Shown here piece by piece: positions 23,701 to 33,482 of a stretch of DNA of 64,000 bases (position 1 is its first letter; each line of letters begins with the position of its first letter). The stretch spans positions 1,385,001 to 1,449,000 of the forward strand of contig WPIO01000049.1 in NCBI GenBank assembly GCA_009760855.2, in the 5' to 3' direction. The position numbers and the translations under genes are program-made. This DNA is from Cristatella mucedo (taxonomy: Eukaryota; Bryozoa; Phylactolaemata; Cristatellidae). A model generated the notes under the pieces. That model made no database searches. It was given only the letters and a program-made list of their open reading frames with translations, and had not been told where the DNA came from.

Positions 23701-25787
23701 CCCTTCGCCCAGACTGGTGGTGGTGGGCAAGTGGTGGCCTCACCCTCTCCCCTTCCTGTGCACTCGCGTGGAACGAGGCACTCACAAGTTAGCGATGGTA
23801 GTGCAAGTACAACCTGCTTTTGAATTCGGAATTCAGCCGAGGCTGTTCGTTCTGATTGTGTGTGCTGTGTGCTGCGTCTCTTCTCCTCCCCCCCCCCACC
23901 ACCATCGCCTCGCTCTTCCCCAACGATCGTTGCTGTAGCTCATCCCCCATAGATTATAGTGAGAAGCAAACGGCTGGCCCCGACCGGTGAACGTTAAGTG
24001 GACAGCTTGAGGTTTCGGACTGATACGGAGGAAGAGGGAGCAGGAACTTCGTTATAGATGCTGTCGAGGTGGTTTGCGAAAATCCAACTACTTTGCCTGG
24101 CGGCCAACTGTCACCTTCACTGCTGCTTGGACAGGCAGCGCTGCTTGGCTCTCTCGCTCGATGTAATGGTGTCGCCGTGGTGTGCTAGCAGTTTGTGTCG
24201 TTGCTCGTGGACATGACATGTGGACCTGGTTCCTACCGATCTGTCTGTGGCTCAACGATGCCCTAAAGATAAAGTGGTCGTTACGCCGGATAGCTTTCTA
24301 TGGAGCGCTCATAACATAGGCAGCCTTTGGTGTATGTATACATGTATCTCCATCTGTAGCTTCCCGAGGCCACAGGGTCAAAGTGGATGTTACGCTGGAA
24401 CGTTTTCTATTACGCACCCAAGGTCTAAGCAGCTTTGGTTGCTCCGAGCTGTAGCCAGCAGACTTCATCTCCCAAAACAAAGAGACAGCGAGAGGCATGG
24501 CTGAGTCAGGAGAGCAGTCGAAGAAGGGAGTATCATCGAGGAGGGTGGAATTAAGTGAGGTAGAAATTAAGGAGTAATCAGATTAAGTTACGCCCGATAG
24601 AAAGAATGATGAGACAAGAGAGTGGCTTAAAATATGGAATTTGGTGCATTGTTTGAAGGGATTAGGGTTCGGGTGAGAGGGAGAAGTGTGCTTTATTGTG
24701 GCAGTTTCAGTGTCTGCAATGAACAAGCCTAGCGACCGAGGTTGCTGGAACCCCGAATCCGAATGCAAAGACTACTGGCAGAGGCCCAGCTGAGGCCAGA
24801 GGATAAAGACGGGCCTTTTTTCTTTTTCTGAGTGACTCACTGTGTTGCTAACTGGCAGGTTTCTCTTGCCTTCATCAAATATAAGAACGTAAGCTACCAT
24901 CCAAGTGTTGCAAGTGTTGGCAATATATGGTGTAGTGGGATTGAGAAAATTGCAGATGATGGAATGCTGGAAAGGATCCTAGCACAGTAGAACCAGTGTC
25001 ATCTGCAGAAAGCTAAGATTGCTCTTAGCGATTGTATCGGTAAGATGAGCATAAATTATGTGAATAAATAGACCTAAAACAGATGCTCTGTTTATGTAAT
25101 ATTTCAAAGATTTACTGAATGATCGGTAGCCATTGGCATCAACACTCTTAAATCCGGCTTAAAGATAAAACCTATAACGACGTGCTTAAATTAGAGTGCC
25201 ACCCAATACAGACGATATGCTTTGTAAGATCAAGGTCAAGCAGGAGGCATAAGCTGGAGACGTAGTAGCCATCACGGCATAAGGCTACCGCTGCTGGTAA
25301 CTGTGGCATGCTACTGAAATGATGGATTACGGCAGCGTAGTGCTCACTCACCACTGGTAATGATAAAGATGCCGGAAAGCTGTTTGTGGCTGCCACAGCT
25401 ATCCGATCAGCATCCCAATTTCAATCGCAATTAAAACAGTACCCGGTTTGTCTAACAGACTTTGAATAGATCGTTCATTCGTTATATGTTCATTCAGTCG
25501 TGTATGATTTCTCCACGTAGTGATCGCTGTCTTGCTAGACAGATTTTGTTGGGTTGAGCGGCATCTTTTTTTGACCACACTTCGTGTGGTCAAAGATGTT
25601 TGTTTTTGTGCTGACTGCTCTGTCCAATTTTGCGCTGCATGCCTTGTAGGCTCTGCAGTATAAGCAGAAGAATTACAAGGGCTTATTTACAAAGCTAGTA
25701 ACTAAACTAATGGATGAGTCTGACCATCGAATCGACTACAGAACTGCTGCTGCCATATTGGAGGAAGAGATCACAAAGCTGTCGTGA
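15464..25787 (+). CDS. GATB: GATB, glutamyl-tRNA(Gln) amidotransferase subunit B, mitochondrial (11 exons)
   Basis: GatB carries the kinase-like site of the GatCAB complex, which in mitochondria turns Glu-tRNA(Gln) into Gln-tRNA(Gln). Accepted exons: first exon tentative from 15464; then to 16109; 18084-18396; 18882-19004; 19650-19763; 19885-19969; 20354-20621; 20820-20956; 22042-22120; 23014-23160; 25650-25787. Frame is kept at every junction from 16109 on. Signature segments in order are [115 protein letters not shown], then the helical YqeY/GatB tail ending at a TGA. The N-terminus [17 protein letters not shown] is alanine/arginine-rich without acidic residues, as in a mitochondrial presequence. 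Predicted length is near 590 residues, close to the animal family. No stop or shift breaks the coding exons. Confidence 0.93.
15827..16109 (+). CDS. GATB: GATB exon 2, start of the catalytic domain
   Basis: Encodes [22 protein letters not shown] and [10 protein letters not shown], the N-terminal GatB signature, and ends at a GTAAGG donor after CCG (phase 0). Upstream lies a CCA-repeat region at 15855-15894 that would give about 11 consecutive prolines between presequence and enzyme. The left edge is uncertain (15777, 15805 or 15827). Confidence 0.75.
16416..16548 (-). mobile_element. SINE-A copy (tRNA-derived with LINE-A tail)
   Basis: On the minus strand it reads CCGAGCTGGTTTGGTCCAGC, GGTTAAGGTGCTCGCC (A-box region), then GGCTTGAGTCCCCGAGG (B-box region), then GAAGCGCCTGAATAGAGATT, ending in TAT repeats. 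The tail matches LINE-A. Confidence 0.88.
16690..17215 (-). mobile_element. LINE-A relic
   Basis: Minus-strand order matches LINE-A (plus-strand landmarks CAGGCTTTGGGAGCATACAA, GGCTGGAGCA, TGGGAGCCAGTGCA), but it is heavily decayed with many small deletions. Confidence 0.65.
17640..17725. repeat. Pyrimidine-rich low-complexity tract
   Basis: CT dinucleotide and C runs inside GATB intron 2. Confidence 0.9.
18084..18396 (+). CDS. GATB: GATB exon 3
   Basis: Begins with [10 protein letters not shown] after a CAG acceptor, continues [20 protein letters not shown] and [12 protein letters not shown], and ends LIDLNRAG at a GTAGGC donor in phase 1. Confidence 0.93.
18882..19004 (+). CDS. GATB: GATB exon 4
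   Basis: Encodes [16 protein letters not shown] and the helix [16 protein letters not shown] up to GRME. CAG acceptor, GTGGGC donor, phase 1 at both ends. Confidence 0.92.
19650..19763 (+). CDS. GATB: GATB exon 5
   Basis: Encodes [20 protein letters not shown] and [15 protein letters not shown], one of the best conserved GatB blocks. GCAG acceptor, GTAGCT donor, phase 1 at both ends. Confidence 0.93.
19885..19969 (+). CDS. GATB: GATB exon 6
   Basis: Encodes [14 protein letters not shown] and [19 protein letters not shown] acceptor, GTACTC donor, exits in phase 2. Confidence 0.9.
20205..20265. repeat. (CT)n low-complexity tract
   Basis: CT-rich run in GATB intron 6, close to exon 7. Confidence 0.9.
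20354..20621 (+). CDS. GATB: GATB exon 7
   Basis: Encodes [16 protein letters not shown] and [12 protein letters not shown], then [20 protein letters not shown]. The acceptor GTGGAG has a poor pyrimidine tract, but only this border joins in frame to exon 6. GTGATC donor, phase 0. Confidence 0.88.
20820..20956 (+). CDS. GATB: GATB exon 8
   Basis: Encodes [16 protein letters not shown] and [20 protein letters not shown], helical tail-domain sequence that aligns with the animal family. TTTCTCGCAG acceptor, GTAACC donor, phase 2. Confidence 0.88.
20957..22041 (+). other. GATB intron 8, with poly-C tract
   Basis: Contains four ATCG repeats near 21426-21440 and a C-homopolymer region at 21796-21834, about 38 bases with one T break. 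No coding block was recognised. Confidence 0.7.
22042..22120 (+). CDS. GATB: GATB exon 9
   Basis: Encodes [18 protein letters not shown] and FVSLATAKK. Acceptor GTTCGGCAG follows a T tract; donor GTATGTG. Joins in frame on both sides (phase 2 in, phase 0 out). Confidence 0.85.
23014..23160 (+). CDS. GATB: GATB exon 10
   Basis: Encodes [20 protein letters not shown] and [15 protein letters not shown], matching the C-terminal tRNA-contacting domain. CTTCTGGCAG acceptor, GTAATAG donor, 49 whole codons. Confidence 0.9.
23161..25649 (+). other. GATB intron 10
   Basis: About 2.5 kb; holds the LINE-B fragment at 24.2-24.5 kb. The rest is unrecognised. Confidence 0.7.
24235..24540 (-). mobile_element. 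LINE-B 3' UTR fragment, partly duplicated
   Basis: Two partial copies of the reversed LINE-B 3' region occur (AAAGTGGTCGTTACGCCGGA near 24270 and AAAGTGGATGTTACGCTGGA near 24380), then GCCAGCAGACTTCATCTCCC. This copy gives the uninterrupted sequence at the place where a SINE sits in the 49 kb copy. Confidence 0.65.
25650..25787 (+). CDS. GATB: GATB exon 11 (last)
   Basis: Encodes [18 protein letters not shown] and [17 protein letters not shown], then TGA at 25785-25787. This is the usual GatB end pattern of a small lysine-rich helix followed by an EIL-type helix. CCTTGTAG acceptor. I saw no AATAAA close behind. Confidence 0.92.
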   Translation, partial: ALQYKQKNYKGLFTKLVTKLMDESDHRIDYRTAAAILEEEITKLS

Positions 25788-26399
25788 TGGCTCGTCACTG
25801 TACTGCCGGATCGGGAATCTGGCAGTTAGCTGCAGTGATCTACCGGGCTGAATCCAGTAACGAGCTATTCTTGATCTCAAGGGACACTAGCCAGTGTGGA
25901 TGCAGGCTGACGAAGACCAGGCCGTGCAAGCTTGGGCTAACTTTGGCTCTGGTCATTCGCTGTGCTTCTGTTGATGAATGTCAGCTCTGCTTACTTCTGT
26001 TACCAAATCCTGCATCATGCCACTGTATGTCTTTGAGCCCTAACCGCGATTAGGTGTTTCACAGTCCAGCTACTGTGTAGCTGGAAATGTTTCATCAATG
26101 TAGCCATCAAATTGTGTATTTTGGCCAGTTCACTTGCATTTATCGTTTTATGTTTTTCGAAACATTTATGTGAGACGGCTTGGATAATCGCTCTGTAATT
26201 CTTTTCCTTCATGATGGGCGGTAGGATTGCGTACGTGTGCTCCACTTTAACAAGTACTGAGAGGCTTGGCTCGCACGACAAATCCTGTTCTTTCGCTAAG
26301 CCGCAGTGCCTATTTTCAGTTTTTCTAATCTGCCGTTAGCCAGTCCACTCTTTGTAACAATTCACTCCGTGTGTAGGTGATGCCTATTATAAATCTACA
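25788..26399. other. GATB 3' flank, nothing recognised
   Basis: No further exon, RNA gene or clear repeat was seen. The GATB 3' UTR presumably occupies part of it. Confidence 0.4.
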
Positions 26400-26710
26400 G
26401 AGTAATGTAACTCCCACAGTGCCACAAAGGCCAAGCGGTTGTTACACGGGAGAGTTTTCTCAAGCGCAGTTAAAGCAAATACGGCTTACGGTACGCATAC
26501 GGTTGCTCCATCTCAAGGGAAAGCTACGAGCATAGCTGAGTCAGGAAAGCAGTCGGGGAACACGGGAGTAGCAGCGTAGGACGGCTGAAAAGGATGTGCT
26601 ACTGTCGGCAGCAGGAGAGTAGACGTCAATGCATACGAATGGTGGAAGCGAATCTTCGAGTACTTAGCATAACTGTAAGCCATGACCGCCAATGACTCGT
26701 CAGCCATCGA
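26400..26710 (-). mobile_element. LINE-B 3' fragment
   Basis: Reversed LINE-B 3' UTR (TGTAACTCCCACAGTGCCAC, CACGGGAGAGTTTTCTC, GCTTACGGTACGCAT) followed by the reversed end of its coding region (GGATGTGCTACTGTCGGCAG). Confidence 0.65.
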
Positions 26711-27004
26711 CTGTCGCTGTCAGCAGAGACCGATTGCCGCATGTCGCCGCCCGAGGGGCTACTGAAAGCAGTTGACATTGCTTGCATTATACACCCTGTT
26801 GAAGTGAAGCTAGTGTGACTGCAAATAACCCGGCAAAATATGGCAGCTTCGTTTAGTTGACCGCTGAAGAAAAATCCAGTGGTGACTGTCGAGCTATCTA
26901 ACGCAGCCACGTGTGCTCGGTAGCCCTTGTCCTCCGAGTGCAGGCAATTCGACCGTGTTAAATGAACAGCAGAACCGCGAGCAAGCAATCGCCCAACCAA
27001 CCTT

Positions 27005-27368
27005 TTCAGCCAGAACTGCCGTTTTCTTTCCTCGAATCGTTTAGCAATACCTCGTGCGGACCTCAAAACTTTTGGAGACCGTGCCTTTAGTTCGTATACT
27101 CCCAAAGCCTGGAACTCACTCCCGATGCATGTCATATCGTCCCATGATATGACAATATTTAAAAGAAGCTTAAAACACCAGTTTACTACAGCATTTACTG
27201 AGTCTTTGTGATTTTTCCTGAGCGTGCATACACGTGCTTACACTGTGCCTGCTGCCTGAGGATATTACCACCAATCATTTGGTAATGCATTCTTTACAGT
27301 ATGTAAAGTGCCTAGAAAGAGATTCAGTTGTTCTCTTCAGGCGCGCTATATAAATATATTATTATTAC
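27005..27368 (+). mobile_element. LINE-A 3' end with intact tail
   Basis: Starts in the reverse transcriptase C-terminus (plus-strand CCCAAAGCCTGGAACTCACT), runs through the 3' UTR and ends GTGCCTAGAAAGAGATTCAG, CGCGCTATATAAATAT and an ATT run. Confidence 0.82.
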
Positions 27369-28237
27369 CATGCAATCATGATCGCATGCAGCCGTGACCT
27401 TAACTAGGAATGGTGGTAAGGACAGTTACTGTAGGTACCTAAGATTTATGTAAGTGAGCCCCATTGTCAAGAACGTGCAGAGCAAATTCTTATTTAGACA
27501 CCTGTTACTAAGGAATTTCAATGGACTCACACTTTAATTAACAGACCTGTTTCGAACACGGAGCCGGTGGCTGAGAGCTACACAATTCTCCGCTGTGTCG
27601 CAATCATAAACGGTGCTTGAGGTTGTCAGCATTTGTTTTCACCTCTCAAAGTTGCCACTAGGACAAATGCTCCAAACCTCGTAACAATCCCATACAGCCC
27701 AAGCATCTGATACAAAAACTATTATTGAGGCTCATTCCAAAGGCTGTAACCCTATTGGAGTTTTTGGTTTCTCATTTTTCTTTTGAGATTCTTTAAAGTG
27801 ATCTTACATTTCGTCCGTCCATTCCTTGCTGGCTTTTTATCTATAGCCCTAAGACGAGACAGCCCTGCTGCCAACGGTCACAAGATCGCATTAGGCTTTT
27901 CTAGCCGAACTACTGCTAGAATTCTTCAAGCTTTGTGTTTTACATAGCTACTATGCTTCATTGTTAACACAAGCTGATGCTTTGCTACATCATCATTGAC
28001 TGAACAGTCCTGTCGTCGGATCGACATATCGAAGACTTATGAGAGCTCTTCACTGTACCTATTTTTCACATCAAACATCATCAATATCACAACTGTCTTC
28101 GGTTTCGACAGGCAGCACTGATTTGCCTGTGCCACGATCTTAGCTCAAAGACATGGATGTCGCAGGCAGAATTCGCAGCTGCCACGAGTCGGCCGTCGGA
28201 ATCAAGACTGAAGCCAGCCAAGCAGTAGCTAATTACT
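27369..28237. other. Unique sequence, nothing recognised
   Basis: AT-richer DNA without a supported coding block. Confidence 0.4.
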
Positions 28238-28405
28238 GGGCCGTGAGAGCCAATGAGGTAAGGTGTTCGCCCTTCACGACCGAGGTCGCGTGTTCGAATC
28301 CTGCAGTGGGCGATCCCTTTGTTGCCAACTGCAAGTGGAGGTGATAGCCGTCAAGGCTTTTCTGCCACTGCACAAACAAGGCTGTTAAACAAGCTAACAC
28401 TAATC
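28238..28405 (+). mobile_element. SINE-B copy (tRNA-derived)
   Basis: A-box-like GAGAGCCAATGAGGTAAGG and B box GTTCGAATCC at 28292-28301, then GTGGGCGATCCCTTTGTTGC, GATAGCCGTCAAGGCTTTTC and the end GGCTGTTAAACAAGCTAACA. Confidence 0.85.
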
Positions 28406-28599
28406 TATCATTATCAATTGGCCTGCTATTTCTACACTAGACATCAACGATAGTAAGACTCCTTATCGACCACGAGCCATCTCCATAGGATCGATCGATC
28501 GATCGATTTGGCCACAAACCGAGATAAATTCTAGAAATACGAGGGATCCAAGTCCGGTGTTTGGGAACGTTGCTCGGAAGATGTGCGTGCCCCTTGTTC

Positions 28600-28770
28600 C
28601 TTATACATATTCCTTATACGGACTAAGTTATTTAATAATTTATTTATAATATTACAACATTAATAGTATAATAATAAACTTATACTACTATTTATTTAAT
28701 AATTAAATTTGATAAACTATTTAAATAATGTATTTAATAACTAATTTTAATTTTTACTTAGACTAATACG
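28600..28770. repeat. AT-rich low-complexity tract
   Basis: Runs of TTTATTTAATAA type. TTTATT near 28888 would be AATAAA for the minus strand and could serve the FMR1 transcript, about 0.9 kb past its stop. Confidence 0.6.
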
Positions 28771-29811
28771 TTCTGTTCGACCAGGAATTTAATAGTAGCG
28801 GACGACGGCTATCCGTCAGGCTGCTTGGCAAACTCGTAGGATTCTTGGCCCCTTACTCAGCAGTGTCATCAGTGCACGAACTTAGTATTTATTATAAATA
28901 ATCTTATGACAAGGCTTGACACAATGAACACTAGTCACAGCTCTGATCATAGAGATCACGCCGTACACGACATGAGTGTCAAAAGCAATGAACACAAAAC
29001 TTTCCAAGAACGTGAGAAACCTTTGCTACACGAGGAGGACACGAGAGTACAGCATCAAATCACTCAGACTATGGAAATTACTCGGGAGATGGAGACACCA
29101 ACTCGGATGCACACAAGCAACCCCGAAGCAAAGATTCACATACGGTCAGGCGAACCAAAAAACCCACACGGCTGCTAGGCACTAGCGAATCAAATCATAG
29201 AATGGTAACACTTCTTGTGTAACAGAACCTTTTGTTGTCAACGGTATTCTAAGCACTGACAAGCGACCTAACTAGACCGCAAAACAGACAAGTCTGTCTG
29301 AATTACGAACCAAGTGCATTCAAACATGCCAACTAACTAAAGCAAGTAACGAAATCGCGTTAGTGAAAGCAGCCGCTCTGCGACGCGACCGGCACACTCA
29401 AGGAGCGACGCAAGCCGATGGCCATTGAACGGAAGCAGGCAGGCGGCTGCTGCTGCAGCCGCCTGCCTGCCTGCATCCCTCCGGCCGGCACGGTGCGCGA
29501 CGCAGACTCGGCTAAGGAGTCGTCGGCAAAGATGAGCTGCTGGGACAGCGGCGGCACTCGTGACTAACTACGGCTTCTCAGGAATGTTCACCGTGATGAG
29601 ACGAAAACACGAGAGACGATCCGAAACTCGCCCGAAGGAGGCGTCTCGAGGCACATCGAGCAGCCGAGCACCGACAGGTGCAGCTGAACCGGATGCCCGG
29701 CGGCGAGTGCATGACGGGAGGCAGCAGCAGCCGCTGCTGCTGCTGCCGCCACCGTTCGTCGAGCGGCTCTTTCGATGGCGAGCCAGAGGCTGGCTCCTCG
29801 AAAAATGACCT
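28771..29811. other. FMR1 3' flank and probable 3' UTR
   Basis: A minus-strand open frame at 29360-29557 could be an alternative last exon if the AG|GTGAAG site at the FMR1 stop is used as a donor. Its sequence (MPPLSQQLIFADDSLAESA) matches nothing I know, so the simple reading with a stop at 29812-29814 is preferred. Confidence 0.4.
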
Positions 29812-30347
29812 TCACCTACCGCCTGACTTGGCGTCTGCAGAAGCAGCAGGAGAGCTAGCGGCGCCATCGCCCTGAGCGGGTGCTTTAGCTGCAGCAGCAG
29901 CAGGGACAGGCACTCCTTTAACTTGAGCCGGCTGCTGCTGCGGCTGCTGCTGCGGCTGCTGCTGCTGAAGATCGGCAGTAGTAGCAGCAGCAGCAGCCGG
30001 CTGCTGCTGCCCTCTGGGTGGCTGCCGTTGTGACTGCTTCGGGCCGACGCCAGCTTGCTGCTGTCGGCCGGCGGCACCAACGCGAACACCGGTCTGTTGC
30101 TGCTGCTGCTGCTGCCGGCTGCCTCCGCCGCTCTTGTCGGCAGCCGACGGCGGCTGCTGCTGGTCGGAGTCGCTCGCGGCGCTGTCGGCGGCCTTGACCT
30201 TGCTTCGCTGGTCGGGTCGGGCAGCAGGCCGACCTTCGGTCGGCTTCGATGTGCGGTCGTCCTGTCTCCTTGGCTCGCGTGCGTTCCCTTGGGCTGCTGC
30301 CGCAGCGCCTCTCTGCTGCTGCTGAACCTCTCGGGCGTCGGCGAATT
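29812..30347 (-). CDS. FMR1: FMR1 exon 13 (last), Q/A-rich tail
   Basis: 177 residues of low-complexity sequence: seven consecutive glutamines, repeated QQQP units, alanine runs and basic patches, ending AKSGGR and TGA. CCTGCAG acceptor, phase 1 in. It is encoded by CAG/GCA tracts, seen on the plus strand as CTG repeats. Of all FMR1 exons its protein is the least conserved, but the open frame is long and joins correctly. Confidence 0.75.
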
Positions 30348-33300
30348 CTGCAGGCCGAGCGTCGTCTACGTAGACAACGAACGTCGAGTGCACCAACGCT
30401 CGCTCGTCACGGCTTCAATCAATGCTTCCGTGCATGCGCATCGCCGAGACCGGCGATCGAGTGCTCGGAGACCGGCGAAAGGTGAATGCACCCAACCAAC
30501 GCGCTTCTCGGCACAAACAAACCAGCGAGCAAGCGAGCTCCCGCAGGCCGTCAGGCATAGTCGGCAAGTAGCAGCACAAGGTAAAATGTCAGCATCAGAG
30601 GGAGTCGGCTGCTTCAAAAAATAAACTCCTGTTCTTCTTCGACATGAGGCAAAGCATAGCACACATGCTTGTGGATTTGAACCTGGGCCTATCGTTTCAA
30701 CGGCTATCTATCTGCCCCCACCCCTTGACGAGTGGACCAGGCAGGCGTGACATGTAGGCCACGTGACTGTACATCGAGGCCGCACGGCCAACGATCCAGA
30801 CAGACGAACGCACGGTTGGCCGCACGCACGGGAAACGCAGCAGGTCCGCCGATTAGTTGCACCGGACGGGGGGGGGGTGGCTTGTCCTCACATCACTACC
30901 TCCTTACTGTAGCAGCAGCAGCAGCCGTGCCGCTATCACTAAGCCAGGCAAAAATCACGATCCAGGCAAAACCAAGAAAACCAGGCAAAGATCAGGCAAA
31001 AAGAGCACGTGCCACTAAGACAATGTGTCCTTACAGCTCAGCACTCGGCGTCGTCGGCAACACGTGCCGACGAGCAGACCAAATCGCCGGCCTCCTGACA
31101 CCTGGCACACGAGCACGGGAAGGGGGAGGGGCCGGCGGCTCGGCGCCGAAAGGCAAGAGAGGCGGTCGAGTGAAAAAAGACGGCTAAAAAGCCGCTAAAA
31201 GGCACTCACCTCGTCCCGAATCCCGAGATGCAGCAGCAGCAGCCTCCGATCGGTCGCCGACCGCTGCCTCGCTGCGTCTGCCACCTCTCAACGACTCGCG
31301 CGGCTGACGGTAGCCGTAGTTGCCACTGCCTCGGTCATCCCTGCTATCGGAGAGAAAGCCGGTGTCTTGGTCTGCTTGGTTCTGCCTCGGGCTGCTCCAC
31401 TGGCCACGCCCTCGGCCACGTCCGCCGAACGGGCGCCTCGGGCGGCCACCACCGCCTCGCGGAGGCCGCCAGTGGCCCTCGTCGCTGCTGCCATTGTGGT
31501 TCCGGTAGTCCTCTTCCTCGGGACTCACCGGCGCCGACCAGTCGAGGACGGCCCTGCCGTCAGACGCCTGCTGCTGCTGCTGCTGCTCGGCAGCACGATC
31601 GGGCCAGCCGTAACGATTACCGCGGCCGCGGCCTCGACTGCCGCTGCCGCCGCCAGGGCGTCTCTCGTGGTGCTGAGACTCGTATCCTTCTCTGCGAGTG
31701 ACGAACGAGCGGGTCAACGTTATAGACTGGGAGGTCGAGGCCGCTGAAGCAACGAAGCAGGCTGCTGCCGCTGCCGCCGAGATCTCACCCGTCGCTGAAT
31801 GCGCCTCCTCTGCCCGATGCAGCGTGCACTCCGTCGCTGCTGAAGCTCGACTCGGCTGCACGCAGCTCCTGCTCCAGATGATGCAGCTCCAGGCGCATCT
31901 CGTCCAGCTCCTTCGAAAAAAAGGTCAGAGAGAAAAGGTCAGCATTCGCTGCTCCGGCGGAAGGACCGTATGACCGAGTTACTACTACACGCCCCCCACC
32001 CTCTGCAGCCATGCGCGCGAGAGCGAATGCCAAGGGGCCTGCACCTTCTGCTGAAGTATCGTGTATTCCATCAGCACCTCCGCATTGTCTATGCAGGTGA
32101 CGGTTCCAACGAATATGAAAGGCACGTGGCCCTGCAACGAACGCACGGCGAATGCACGGCGAGAAAAATAGACAGCATCACGCCGAGACTCGTGCCGACA
32201 GCACGAGTCTCGTCAGTCTCAACGCCCCTCCCCTTTTCCAGTATCGACTGGAAAACCGGCTGCTGCTGCTAAGGAACCCCACTTCGTTGCTCTGCAAAAG
32301 CGTGCTTCACCACACGAGAGTCGAGCTTGCCCACACGGCCGTGCGCAGGCCAGCGAACGCCGGGCACGAGCTAACCGCGCTGCTTGCGTGAAGCAAACCT
32401 CGGCTGGCCGGCTCGCGTGCTGGCTCACGGCTCGACGCTCGAACGAACTGGGGGGGGGCAGCTTGACTTGCTGTGTGCTCCTCGGAAGAGCAGACCCTAC
32501 CCCCAACGATATGCAAGCTGGCTGCTTCTGGTCTGCCGCGATCTGCCGCTGCCCGTGGTTGTAATCGCATGAGCTGCGACTGGGGCTCCAGGCTCTCAAG
32601 GAGCAGGATGAAAGTTTGCAATTGCACGGAGACGGACCGAAGCAAGCTCCTTGCAAGCATAACAGCTCTAGGGCTGCTCAGCGCCGACGACTCCTCTGTG
32701 GACATTAACGACGTCACGACACGCCTCAGGGATGGCTTCGCTCTAGAACTAGCCGAGGCACGGCAAGCGACCATCGAACACCCCACCCACCCCCCTCCCC
32801 CAGAAAACCACGACGGCGCCAAGAACGCCTCCCCCCCCCAGCTCTCGGTCGAGTGGGTGCCAGCAAAGCCGTACCGTTTGCCTAGGAGCCTGCGAATCGC
32901 TGTCGCCCTGAATCTTGACTCGAACAACTCCCGACGCGTCCACTAGGTCCTGTATATTCTTGCCGCTCCGTCCGATTATCCGACCGACAAGCTCGGACGG
33001 CACTTGCACCACCGTCTGCGTGTACTCGAGCATGTGGCGAGCTTTCTTGACGGCCTCCTCGGTCTGAAAAAATGATGAACAGGCGTGAGAGCTACCGCAG
33101 GCGGAAGTCGATCGCCACGGATGAAATGCCGCACGAACGAACTGACGACTCATCGAGTGCACGACGAGCCCGCCAAGCGTTGCCAAGCAAGCGTTGCCAA
33201 GCCTTACTTTGCCCTGGATGCGAAACGTCGATGTCGTGTCGATAAGTTCAATGCTCATGATGCCTTCAACCTCACGCGCTTGGATTATGTTGGAGCCGTG

Positions 33301-33436
33301 CGAACCGATTGCCAAGCCAACCAAGTCTTCCTTCACTCTGAATTCCTCCACAAATAGAGGATGCTTTAAGGCAAGCTTGCTATTCTGAAAGGTGGAACAA
33401 CACCATTCAAAGAGAGCTCAAGTAGACTCTCTCCCC

Positions 33437-33482
<46 letters not shown>

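Noticed and set aside
26626..27135. 169-codon minus-strand open frame
   Set aside because: Its first part is antisense to a LINE-A reverse transcriptase end; the rest has no support.
29360..29557. Alternative last exon of FMR1
   Set aside because: Possible through the AG|GTGAAG site at the stop, but its sequence is not FMR-like; kept only as a note on the 3' flank.
32132..32874. Extra FMR1 exon between KH2 and the VPFIFVGT block (for example around 32520-32710)
   Set aside because: Exons 9 and 10 join directly in phase 0 and give the short linker typical of invertebrate FMR1 and FXR proteins; no candidate had matching sequence and phase.
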